Positions 7,736 through 15,472 of a DNA stretch of 42,349 nt are shown here, piece by piece. The notes under the pieces are model-generated. The model ran no database searches. It was not told the DNA's origin and saw only the letters and a program-made list of their open reading frames with translations. Within the stretch, counting starts at the first letter, position 1. Every line of letters begins with the position of its first letter. Made by a program: the position numbers and the translations under genes. Location: positions 1 to 42,349 of the forward strand of contig JAHJLI010000206.1 in assembly GCA_018821785.1 (NCBI GenBank). The letters are read 5' to 3'. The DNA is from Pseudomonadota bacterium. Its GTDB lineage: Bacteria > Desulfobacterota > Desulfobulbia > Desulfobulbales > Desulfocapsaceae.

Positions 7736-9268
7736 TCACGCGCCCTCCGGTCCTATTTTTATCTGCTTCAGCATTATTTTTATTTCCGCCAGTAACAGCA
7801 CGGCAAAGAGTACAAAGAACATTAAAAAGGTCGCCTGCACATGACCGGCACCAATATTGGTCGCCGCCATCTTCACCGGCAGCATATCCTGAATTGCCCA
7901 TGGCTGACGGCCGACTTCAGCCACCACCCAGCCAAATTCCGAAGCAAGCATGGCGAGAAAGAAGGAGAGCACACCAAAACGCAACAGCCAGCGACTCTCG
8001 GCCAGTCTGTTGACAAATGCGGCCCGGAGAAATAGAGCCAGCAAAAGAATCAGAAATGACCCCACATACACCATGAAATGAAAAGAATAGTAGGTTGAGG
8101 CAACCGGTGGCACAACCTCTTCCGGTTTGTCCAGATAACCGAAACCGAGGTACTGCTGATTGACCCTGAACCGTTGCAACGCCGCAGCTTTGGCCGGCTC
8201 ATCGCCTGTCTTGCCAGCGGCCTTATAGGAGGCAAGATCGACTATTGCCTCTTTTCCTTTATCCATCTTTTCAGCAACCGGCATGATCCCTTCCGCTTTA
8301 TTACCGTAGACAAGATCCTCTATTCCAGGAACAAAACCATTCAACTCACGCTTGGCAAGAAGTGACAAGCCCTTGGGGATCGAAACCTCGAAGGCAAAAG
8401 GATCCCGGCCATCGCCAACCTTTTTTCCGCTGTTCAAAATACCGAAAGCAACGATGTCCGCCCCCTTCGAACCTTTATACAAACCCTCATAAGCCGCAAG
8501 TTTCATCGGTTGGGTGTAAGCGTTGGCGTATGCCGATTCATCTCCGGTTAAGGCGGTGAAGAGGCTTGACAGGAGGCCGAACACCGCCGCCACGATGATC
8601 GATTTTTTCGCCATATCAACATGGCGGCCCTTCAGCAGATAATAGGAAGATACAGAAATGACAAAAAGTGACCCGACAATAAAACTGGAACTGGTGGTAT
8701 GGGTAAATTTTGCTACCGCCACCGGAGATAAAATAACCTCCCAGATATTCTGCATCTCGAACCGGGCATTGTCCGGATTAAAGGCCATTCCAACGGGATA
8801 TTGCATCCAGCCATTGGCAACGAGAATCCACAGGGCAGAGAGGTTGGAGCCGATGGCCACCATCCAGGTGGAAAAAAGGTGAAAGCCTTTGGAAGTGCGT
8901 TCCCAACCAAAAAACATGACTGCGAAGAATGTCGCCTCGAGAAAAAAGGCAAAAATCCCTTCAATTGCCAGGGGAGCCCCGAAAATGTCGCCAACCATCC
9001 AGGAGTAGTTCGACCAGTTGGTGCCGAATTCGAATTCCAGAATGATACCGGTCGCGACACCGATAGCAAAATTGATGCCGAACAAGGTCATCCAGAATTT
9101 GGTCAGTCTCTTCCATTCTTCCTTGCCGGTACGTACATAGATCGTCTCAAAAAAGGCGCAAAGAAACGACAGCCCCAAGGTTATCGGGACAAACAACCAG
9201 TGATACATCGCCGTCAGGGTAAACTGCGCCCGCGCCCAATTCACCGTGCCCAGATCTATTTCACCCAT
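7736..9268 (-). CDS. cydA: Cytochrome bd ubiquinol oxidase subunit I
   Basis: CydA carries the three haems and the quinol site of cytochrome bd. The 510-residue protein keeps the haem ligands: His23 in MYHWLF (haem d side), His190 in KFTHTTSSSF and Met399 in SFHFMV (haem b558). It also keeps proton-path Glu103 and Glu111 (AIEGIFAFFLEATFF) and GRQPW (453-457). Lys256 and Glu261 in QPMKLAAYE belong to the quinol-binding Q-loop. The loop from there to Met399 is about 130 residues, so it is the long Q-loop type as in E. coli. The start is fixed by AGGGAGG about 8 bp upstream of the ATG. It lies between DUF4492 and cydB. Confidence 0.95.
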   Translation of the reverse strand: MGEIDLGTVNWARAQFTLTAMYHWLFVPITLGLSFLCAFFETIYVRTGKEEWKRLTKFWMTLFGINFAIGVATGIILEFEFGTNWSNYSWMVGDIFGAPLAIEGIFAFFLEATFFAVMFFGWERTSKGFHLFSTWMVAIGSNLSALWILVANGWMQYPVGMAFNPDNARFEMQNIWEVILSPVAVAKFTHTTSSSFIVGSLFVISVSSYYLLKGRHVDMAKKSIIVAAVFGLLSSLFTALTGDESAYANAYTQPMKLAAYEGLYKGSKGADIVAFGILNSGKKVGDGRDPFAFEVSIPKGLSLLAKRELNGFVPGIEDLVYGNKAEGIMPVAEKMDKGKEAIVDLASYKAAGKTGDEPAKAAALQRFRVNQQYLGFGYLDKPEEVVPPVASTYYSFHFMVYVGSFLILLLALFLRAAFVNRLAESRWLLRFGVLSFFLAMLASEFGWVVAEVGRQPWAIQDMLPVKMAATNIGAGHVQATFLMFFVLFAVLLLAEIKIMLKQIKIGPEGA

Positions 9269-9290
9269 TACTACATCCTCCCTAATTATT

Positions 9291-9365
9291 TAGTGCCTTA
9301 GAAATTCGTTGCTTCTTTTTTATAAACGAATTTCGTGAAGGTACTTATCCCGTTTATCGGGGTTA
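9291..9365 (+). repeat. Two-hairpin dispersed repeat, copy 1 (inside cyd operon)
   Basis: Long arms TAGTGCCTTAGAAATTCGTT and AACGAATTTCGTGAAGGTAC form an imperfect stem around a T-rich loop. It is followed by a second small hairpin (CCCG-TTTAT-CGGG) and a terminal GGTTA. Three relatives are at 17911-17990, 21455-21530 and 35383-35456. Compared with them, both arms here change together (CATT/AATG to CGTT/AACG), which keeps pairing. The copy lies between DUF4492 and cydA and encodes the DUF4492 C-terminus. Confidence 0.8.
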
Positions 9366-9586
9366 ATTCCTGCCGAACCAGTCAGTTGAAAAAGAACATG
9401 GTCGGCCCTTTGTTGATCTGTTGAAAAATTCGTTTTCAGAAAATTCGGAAAAAAGAACAGTTTCAAAACGACAAACATGACAATGAGCTTAACGACGATG
9501 ATTTTCCACAGAGTACGACCAACGGTCATTTCCCGAAAACCATCCCGATATAGCCCGTAACATCTCATTAATATTGACGACTTCAT
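9320..9586 (-). CDS. DUF4492 small membrane protein, first gene of the cyd operon
   Basis: This 88-residue protein has the DUF4492 signature: YRDGFREMTVGRTLWKII, then a hydrophobic helix rich in Val/Leu/Phe ending in LKLFFFPNFL. The family is known mainly as a short ORF directly upstream of cydAB in Bacteroidetes and Campylobacterota, so a role in bd-oxidase assembly is plausible but unproven. The gap to cydA is 51 bp. The last 14 or so codons (NPDKRDKYLHEIRL) and the stop lie inside repeat copy 1 (9291-9365), so the C-terminus appears to derive from the repeat. The start has a modest GGGAAAGG ribosome binding site. Confidence 0.85.
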   Translation of the reverse strand: MKSSILMRCYGLYRDGFREMTVGRTLWKIIVVKLIVMFVVLKLFFFPNFLKTNFSTDQQRADHVLFQLTGSAGINPDKRDKYLHEIRL

Positions 9587-9970
9587 AGATACCTTTCCCC
9601 GACTCCCGATAATACCAGACTGAAGATTGGCTGAATCATCAGCGTACCCCTTACTCCGCTCTCCTCACTTTTCAAGACCGCTCATCGACAGTTTGTTGCG
9701 GTATAAAATAAACAATAAGACAAACAACAGTCAAGATTAATAATAATCATTCGCAAAAAAGAGCAATTTTTTTGTCGGCAAAAAACCTTCCTGCTTTTTC
9801 ATGACTTCAGGTTGACGTAGTACTCATACTTGCGCTATGCTGTGACGTATTCCCACCACGGGGAAAAATCCTTTTATCGGACTTAGGCTCTCAACCGCCA
9901 GCTCTGCGTCGAAACGCCCAATGCGACCCAGCTCAGCAGGTCTCAATTTCACTTCCACCAATACAATTTT
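9587..9970. other. Intergenic region upstream of the cyd operon
   Basis: This 384-bp AT-rich gap lies between the divergent DUF4492-cyd operon and the MotA-like gene. It holds the candidate promoter and Fur-like site described separately (9706-9752). No protein-like frame was found in the rest. Confidence 0.4.
9706..9752 (-). promoter_or_regulatory. Candidate cyd-operon promoter with Fur-like box
   Basis: On the minus strand, TTGACT (9734-9729) is followed after 17 bp by a weak -10 (TTATTT, 9711-9706). Immediately upstream, 9735-9752 reads AATAATAATCATT on the plus strand, 12 of 13 matches to the core of the classical Fur box (AATGATAATCATT). The leader to the DUF4492 ATG would be about 115 bp. 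Only sequence similarity supports this. Confidence 0.3.
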
Positions 9971-10363
9971 ATGATACCTGACCTCTCCCTCGCAACTAAG
10001 GCCGCATGCAGTTTTGAAGACCAGGAAACCCTCGTTCCCATCGTCCTGCAACTCAAGAAATTATCTGAGGTAGTCACAAAACAGGGAATACTTGCCCTGG
10101 AAAATGAACTCCCTCAGCTGAAGGATCCATTTCTTAATCTTGGAGTCCAGCTGATCATTGACAAGGTGGAGGCGGAGAATATTAAAGATATCCTTGACTC
10201 CGACATCTATTATAACCAGTCAAATGGCAGAGAACTCTTGAAGAAAATCATTATCAGGGAAGGATTATTGCGGATCCAGGCCGGTGACACTACAAGGAAC
10301 GTTCTCATCTGCACCAAGGTTTTCCTCGGTAAAATACCTGAAGCCGCCTTCCGCAACCTCTAA
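9971..10363 (+). CDS. Soluble protein resembling the cytoplasmic loop of MotA
   Basis: This 130-residue protein contains KQGILALENELPQLKDPFL (about 37-55) and then GVQLIIDKVEAENIKDILD. In flagellar stator protein MotA the matching region reads REGLLALEEEIxxIxDPFL followed by GLxLVVDGTDPExIRxIL. That part of MotA is the cytoplasmic loop that touches the rotor protein FliG. Here none of the four MotA transmembrane helices is present, and no in-frame ATG exists between the stop at 9884 and the ATG at 9971, so the protein appears naturally soluble. The second half (IIREGLLRIQAGDTTRNV) has no clear match. No flagellar genes are nearby. No ribosome binding site is evident, so the start and even expression are uncertain. 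Confidence 0.55.
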   Translation: MIPDLSLATKAACSFEDQETLVPIVLQLKKLSEVVTKQGILALENELPQLKDPFLNLGVQLIIDKVEAENIKDILDSDIYYNQSNGRELLKKIIIREGLLRIQAGDTTRNVLICTKVFLGKIPEAAFRNL

Positions 10364-10481
10364 TCGCGACAAACTGGCTTCTATATTACTCCCTTGCGGC
10401 CCAGGGATACAAACTTCCGGTGGCCGCCGGGATGTGTGTGTCGGAGATAAAACAGGCTGATGCCTTCTCCGACTCCCGAGT

Positions 10482-12269
10482 TTATTTACCATTTTCGACG
10501 ACAACAATTTCCACCCGCCGATTTTTTGTCCGCCCATCACTGGTGTCGTTGGAGGCAATGGGCTCCTGAATGCCCATACCTTTAACCTGCACCCTTGCTG
10601 CTTCAATCCCACTGCCGACAAGCATTGTCTGTACTGCCATGGCCCTATTTTCAGACAGTTTGGTATTCTCGGGGGAATCTGCATTGGATGAAACGAAGCC
10701 CTTGACAAGCAACTTTGCCTTTGGATGCAGCTTCAGTTTTTCGACGAACCGGTGGTATTCCCTATTCGCCTCACCGGTAAGATTCAGTGAGTTAGGGGCC
10801 AAAGTGAGAACAGTCTTAACCGGCAGCTCAGGAACTTTTCCCTGATCCTTGACAGCTACCACCGCTACGGTCTTCGTTACCTTTTCCGGCACCACAGTCT
10901 CGCCAACAGCAACGTCTCCAGCTGTGGTGGTAGAAGCCGACACCTGTTGGCTGGTAGCCATAACCTTGGCACTCTTGTCTTGTAAAGTTCGTAGGTCAGC
11001 CTGACCAATGTCTGTTTGGACGACATCTTCTACCCCGGATTGGACCGCTGCTCCTTGCCGTGTGTTCTCACCACCGCTATATGCCTTTTCCAAGATGGTA
11101 TGTTTCAACTCCGCCGCTTTTTTGACATTTATCTCCTCCTGGTTCTGCTCGAGCACAGCAACGGCGGGAGAAGATATCACCAGCGGGATCTCTTTCATGA
11201 CAACCGACCTTTCCTCTTTATGGGTATCAAGCCTGGCCATTCTCTCAGTCTTGTCAACCGGATACCAGAAAAAGACTGTAGCAATAGCCAGCACTGCTCC
11301 TCCCACCAGGCCATACTTCAATAGACGAAAGCGACTATCGTTTTCAAGGTTGACTCCCGAAACAATGGCCGGGGCCTTAGAAGAACCTGGTGTAAATCTA
11401 CCCCGGAAATGTTCGAGATGACTTTTTTCGTCTTCCAGTCCCTCAAAATCTTCCTGACTGGGCTGGGACGGCAGGTTCAATTTTTGAACGCACTCTCCCA
11501 CAATTACGTGATCAAGGCTCCGCTTGCCCTTAACACTGGCGGCCACCAGGGAATGGTCGCAAATGATGTTAATCCGTTTGGGAATACCAAGAGAATAGCG
11601 GTGAATAATTTGTGTGGCCTTGGCGGAGAAAAGCTTCTCTTCGGTGCCGGCGACCTTCAACCGATGGCGAATATATTCAGCTGTTTCAACAGCTGTCAAA
11701 GCAGGCAAATCAACTTTAAGGGCAAGACGCTGCCGTACTGCCCGGTTATTGGGCTGAACAAGCATTTCATTGAATTCACGCTGGCCAACAAAAAAGATAT
11801 TTATGAGTTTGGCGTCAGCCTTTTCAATATTCGATAAAAGTCGCAACTCCTCGAGTATTTCCTGACTCAGTCTATGGCAGTCATCAATCAGCAACAATAC
11901 CTTCTTATTTTCATCGTCGGCTTTATGTAAAAAATGGCTGAATTGAATGAGAAACTGCACTTTTGAAGTGAATTTTTTGGTAATGCCGAAACCTTTAGCG
12001 ATTGCGTTATAAAAATCGAGCCTCTCCCTCTTCGGATCGCTGATCACCGCCCATTCCACGGTATTGTCGAGACTCTCGGTCAGGGCATTGATCAGGGTTG
12101 ATTTGCCAGTCCCGGCGTCACCCGTCAACAACAGAAATCCCTTGTTTTCAAGAATACCAAAACGCAAGGTGGCAAGGGCTTCCTTATGCTTTTCACCGAG
12201 CCATAGAAAAATCGGATTAGTGGTTATCTCAAACGGTTTGGATTTTACATTAAAAAATTCTCTGTACAT
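10482..12269 (-). CDS. ExeA-type AAA ATPase fused through a membrane helix to an OmpA-like domain
   Basis: The N-terminal 270 residues are an ExeA/GspA-like AAA+ ATPase: MYREFFNVKSKPFEITTNP start, Walker A GDAGTGKST (50-58), Walker B VLLLIDD (124-130) and sensor segment IFFVGQREF. A single transmembrane helix (about 319-336) follows, then about 130 residues of low-complexity periplasmic linker. A C-terminal OmpA-like peptidoglycan-binding domain (about 475-595) ends with NDTSDGRTKNRRVEIVV, which has the conserved NxxxxGRxxNRRVEI pattern. In ExeA the periplasmic part is usually a PG_binding_1 domain, and it helps place the secretin through the wall. Here OmpA replaces it, so an analogous role in placing an envelope machine is inferred. 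No secretin or type II secretion genes are nearby. Confidence 0.85.
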   Translation of the reverse strand: MYREFFNVKSKPFEITTNPIFLWLGEKHKEALATLRFGILENKGFLLLTGDAGTGKSTLINALTESLDNTVEWAVISDPKRERLDFYNAIAKGFGITKKFTSKVQFLIQFSHFLHKADDENKKVLLLIDDCHRLSQEILEELRLLSNIEKADAKLINIFFVGQREFNEMLVQPNNRAVRQRLALKVDLPALTAVETAEYIRHRLKVAGTEEKLFSAKATQIIHRYSLGIPKRINIICDHSLVAASVKGKRSLDHVIVGECVQKLNLPSQPSQEDFEGLEDEKSHLEHFRGRFTPGSSKAPAIVSGVNLENDSRFRLLKYGLVGGAVLAIATVFFWYPVDKTERMARLDTHKEERSVVMKEIPLVISSPAVAVLEQNQEEINVKKAAELKHTILEKAYSGGENTRQGAAVQSGVEDVVQTDIGQADLRTLQDKSAKVMATSQQVSASTTTAGDVAVGETVVPEKVTKTVAVVAVKDQGKVPELPVKTVLTLAPNSLNLTGEANREYHRFVEKLKLHPKAKLLVKGFVSSNADSPENTKLSENRAMAVQTMLVGSGIEAARVQVKGMGIQEPIASNDTSDGRTKNRRVEIVVVENGK

Positions 12270-12460
12270 AGTATTCCCGCTGAAAAAGCTGCGCCACTTA
12301 ACCGGTGAGAACGAACCCCCTGAACCGGCGGTTTAAGACTCTCTTTGTCCTAACACTAACGTGTCAATATTGCAATTATTTTGCACAGCCGTTATGATGC
12401 AGAGAGAACTTATTTTTCAACTGAAAATCAAACAAATAAATATCTGTCATTAGATTATTT

Positions 12461-13498
12461 ATGCCTAAATCGAACATCTCCCTTACCTTTCTTTTTTTCA
12501 TCTCTCTTGCTCTTGCTACACCACTTTCGGCAGTGGATGAAAACATGCGTTTCAAGGAAGCGCTAGACAAGGCCGACGACTACATCAAGACCTATCGCTA
12601 TTTTGAAGCCGGAGACGCTTTGAAAGAGGCAACCAAAATGGGGGGCCGAACACCCCTCCATGCACATGCGTCCCGCTCTCCTTTATTACGACCTTGGTTT
12701 GATCCCGGAGGCGATCACCGAAGGCGAGAAAGCCGTTGCCCTGGCACCTTTATCCAAGTGGTATAAATACGATCTTGCCAAATTCTATTATGTCGACAAG
12801 CAATACCTAAAAGCCGAACAACAGTTTATCTCCCTTCTCAAGCTCGATCCGGGCTTCACCTTCGGCTATTATTACCTGGCCGAATTATATTTCCGCAATA
12901 AGAACTTCGATATGGCATGGTTGAGTTTCCAAAGAGCTCGCCTGCTCGGCTTCCAAGGAACACATTTAGAGGAAAAGCTGGCTCCACACACCAAGAAACC
13001 GCTAGAAGATTTCACTGATGCATCAGAACAACATGATTTTCAGATTTGTCAAACTCTCTTCAGAAGAAGAGGCAAAGACCATCATCAACCAAATTTTTCA
13101 GGGAAAACTGTTTGAAAACCTGGAACTTGAGTTTAAAAAATGAGAAAGTTGGCGAAACTGACTTCGGGCTGGAAAGCTGGAAAAATGCCTGGCAAGCAAC
13201 GGATGTCACGAAATATCTAACTGCCTACAGTAGTGAGTTTACCCCGCCGGACAATATGGATATTGTCACCTGGAAAAAGAAGAGAACGACATGCCTTACT
13301 CGCCCGAAATTCATTCATGTGACAATCAAGGACCCGGTGATCGAGTTGCTGACCGACACCCACTTACTCATGACCTTTATTCAAGGTTTCGAATCGGACA
13401 CCTACCAGGACTCAGTTATCAAAATCCTGACCATGGTACTGGAAAATGGGAGTTGGAAAATCAGGGAAGAACGATCTGTCCAGGAGCCCTATCGATAG
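12461..13498 (+). pseudogene. TPR / Cds6-like periplasmic protein gene with three apparent frameshifts
   Basis: Four segments in successive frames join into one plausible protein. 12461 to about 12635: signal peptide (ISLTFLFFISLALATPLSA) and first repeat. About 12635 to 13030: TPR units such as YKYDLAKFYYVDKQYLKAEQQF. About 13030 to 13140: FRFVKLSSEEEAKTIINQIF, a parvulin-linker-like repeat. About 13140 to 13498: SWKNAWQATDVTKYLTAYSSEF to SWKIREE, resembling the NTF2-like domain of Cds6-type L,D-transpeptidase-associated proteins. Each change is +1. Two sit at homopolymers, G6 near 12633 and A6 near 13134. Either the gene is decaying or the assembly has homopolymer errors. The predicted location is the periplasm. 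Its end is 25 bp from the convergent VanY-like gene. Confidence 0.6.
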
Positions 13499-13522
13499 AT
13501 AGAAATGAGTTCCTACCTGCTA

Positions 13523-14395
13523 CTAAAGCTTGACATGCCAGGGCTCATAACGTACCCCGAGCATGTTGTCCTGCCAGTATCGATAATCAACAAGCCCTTG
13601 CTCTGCCAACCGTTTATAGACCGGAGTGGTTGTGAAGAGCTCAGAGAAATTACCCAGACCCAAGCCCTTCTGGCCTATATCAAAATCACCGGTGGCGTGA
13701 TAAGAATAACCGGGCGGAGCCAGAGAACGGGAAGCCAGAGAAAGATTTCCTCCGTGCCGCCAGGCTTTGCCGAGAAAAAGATAAAACTGCTTGACTATCC
13801 CCCGAATTCCCGAAGTCAGGATGACATCATCACCAAGGTTGTTTTTTATCCTGGTATATTTTTCCAGTGATTCACCCTTAAACAAGGAGTTGCCTGTTTG
13901 TGGAACCTTCACAATTTCTCCCGCAGCAATCACATGAAGAAGGGCCACAGCCTGCTTGGTACCGAAAAATCCGTAATCACCGGCATCCCTACTATAAATC
14001 ATCTCTAAAAAGGCCAGCTCGGCATTGGTAAAACTGCCGACCGAAGGTTGCCGCCTGGCAATGAGCAATGCCTCATCAAACCCGAGGGTGGAAAAATTGC
14101 CGCTGCCGACATTCAGGTAAAGGCGCGCAAGTTTATCTACCACCGCCCCTAAAAGCTGCTGCCCTGCCTCGTCAAGAACAATATCGTCTGGATGATGGGC
14201 ATCGGGATTGCGGACTTTATAGAGATAATCTTTCAGCCGATCATCCGTTGCCGGATATATCCGAGGATTTTCCTTTCCAAGGGGAGTGTCTTCTGTGGGA
14301 TGATCGCCGGACAGCAGCTCTTCAGCACTCAAGGGGAACGCAGGAGCCAGCAATAAGGTCATGACCGTCATTTTTATAAAGGCTCTTCTGGTCAT
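13523..14395 (-). CDS. VanY/M15-like D-Ala-D-Ala carboxypeptidase family protein
   Basis: This 290-residue secreted protein has a signal peptide (RRAFIKMTVMTLLLAPAFPLSA). Its C-terminal half looks like a zinc M15 (LAS) peptidase: VILTSGIRG, then GYSYHATGDFDIG (His233, Asp239) and a terminal RYEPWHVK (Glu284, His287), the ExWH catalytic motif. The His-to-Asp spacing is one residue shorter than the canonical HxxGxAxD, so this is a subfamily variant. The inferred role is trimming peptidoglycan stem peptides in the periplasm. It starts at ATG 14395 after GGGAGAGAG. It faces the broken TPR/Cds6-like gene, another cell-wall-type protein. Confidence 0.78.
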   Translation of the reverse strand: MTRRAFIKMTVMTLLLAPAFPLSAEELLSGDHPTEDTPLGKENPRIYPATDDRLKDYLYKVRNPDAHHPDDIVLDEAGQQLLGAVVDKLARLYLNVGSGNFSTLGFDEALLIARRQPSVGSFTNAELAFLEMIYSRDAGDYGFFGTKQAVALLHVIAAGEIVKVPQTGNSLFKGESLEKYTRIKNNLGDDVILTSGIRGIVKQFYLFLGKAWRHGGNLSLASRSLAPPGYSYHATGDFDIGQKGLGLGNFSELFTTTPVYKRLAEQGLVDYRYWQDNMLGVRYEPWHVKL

Positions 14396-14752
14396 AATAC
14401 AGTCTCTCTCCCTGTCTGAAATGTTCCCTGCCGCCCAGCTGTTGCGCCTGACAACAAGGGGAAATTACCTGCCGAATATCAACTTGTCAATCACTTATGG
14501 CTTGCTGTTGCTCTAGTGAACAACTGGTTGCAGGTGAAGATCTTCCTTTCCATCTTTTATCATTCTCCACGACCTCCTGCTGCCTACCGGTCAAAGCCGG
14601 GAGGATCTCTGCTGCAAATGAAATTCCTTGAGTTTGGTGTTAATGTCTGTTAATTATACGTGTTTGGTTTTGCAACAATCATGCCCCCTGATGCAAGTCA
14701 TCGTACCTCTCAGGAATTAGCCGCATAATCCGCCGGTAAAGCGATATAACAT
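14396..14752. other. Intergenic region upstream of the glycosylation cassette
   Basis: This 357-bp gap separates the divergent VanY-like gene and the GT2 gene. It contains the candidate promoter at 14628-14656. No other protein-like frame or RNA gene was recognised. Confidence 0.35.
14628..14656 (+). promoter_or_regulatory. Candidate sigma-70-type promoter for GT2-LAB_N-GT39
   Basis: TTGAGT (14628-14633), a 17-bp spacer and TAATTA (14651-14656) have correct spacing and lie about 97 bp upstream of the GT2 start codon. The -10 hexamer is only a moderate match. No other element was used as evidence. Confidence 0.35.
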
Positions 14753-15472
14753 ATGGTAGACGAACTGACCATTATAGTCCCGGTATTTAACGAAGAAGAG
14801 AGCTTACCGGCTTTTTTCCGGGAACTTGACGTCTTTGTTGAAAACGCGCCGGTAGTCGTCCGAGCCCTTTTTATTAACGATGGATCAACCGACAGCAGCT
14901 TGAAGGTGTTGATGGAAAAGTGCCGGGAACGACAAAATTCCTGCACCGTTCTCACCTTGGATGGTAATTACGGACTCAGTACGGCAATTAAAGCCGGCAT
15001 CGACCACTGTACCACCTCACTCATCGGCTACATCGATGCCGATCTTCAGACCCGTCCAGCCGATTTCCTCGCCTACCTCAGTTTTTTTCCTGAATATGAC
15101 ATGGTAAACGGTATACGCCAAAACAGACAGGACCATCTGATAAAAAAACTCTCGTCAAAAATCGCCAACGCCTACAGAAGGCTGATGATCAACGACAAGA
15201 TCCTTGACACCTGCTGCCCCTTAAAAATAATCAAGACCTCCTTCGCCCGGCAGATGCCTTTCTTCATCGGTATGCATCGCTTTATTCCTGCCCTCGTACA
15301 GTTGCAGGGCGGAAAGGTCAAGCAGCTTCCCATCGCCCATTACTCGCGCCACGCCGGCACCAGCAAATACCATCTCTGGAACCGTCTTATCGGGCCTTTT
15401 TTCGACACCCTCGCCTTTCGCTGGATTCGTAGCCGATATATCCGCTACGGCGTTACAAGCCAAAATTCATGA
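14753..15472 (+). CDS. Family 2 glycosyltransferase (polyprenyl-phosphate sugar synthase type)
   Basis: The 239-residue protein has the GT2 N-terminus TIIVPVFNEEESLPAFF, the nucleotide-binding FINDGSTDSS, and the DxD-containing YIDADLQTRP. The end has the HYSRHAGTSKYHLWNR motif typical of dolichol/undecaprenyl-phosphate sugar synthases, such as DPM1 and ArnC. Unlike ArnC it lacks C-terminal membrane helices, so it should be peripheral. The predicted reaction is NDP-sugar plus polyprenyl phosphate to polyprenyl-phosphate sugar on the cytoplasmic face. Its stop overlaps the LAB_N gene as ATGA, and the GT39 gene follows, so the three form one translational unit. Confidence 0.87.
   Translation: MVDELTIIVPVFNEEESLPAFFRELDVFVENAPVVVRALFINDGSTDSSLKVLMEKCRERQNSCTVLTLDGNYGLSTAIKAGIDHCTTSLIGYIDADLQTRPADFLAYLSFFPEYDMVNGIRQNRQDHLIKKLSSKIANAYRRLMINDKILDTCCPLKIIKTSFARQMPFFIGMHRFIPALVQLQGGKVKQLPIAHYSRHAGTSKYHLWNRLIGPFFDTLAFRWIRSRYIRYGVTSQNS

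Noticed and set aside
9824-10051. Minus-strand 75-codon frame overlapping the MotA-like gene
   Set aside because: No family features, and the plus-strand frame has a recognisable MotA-like segment.
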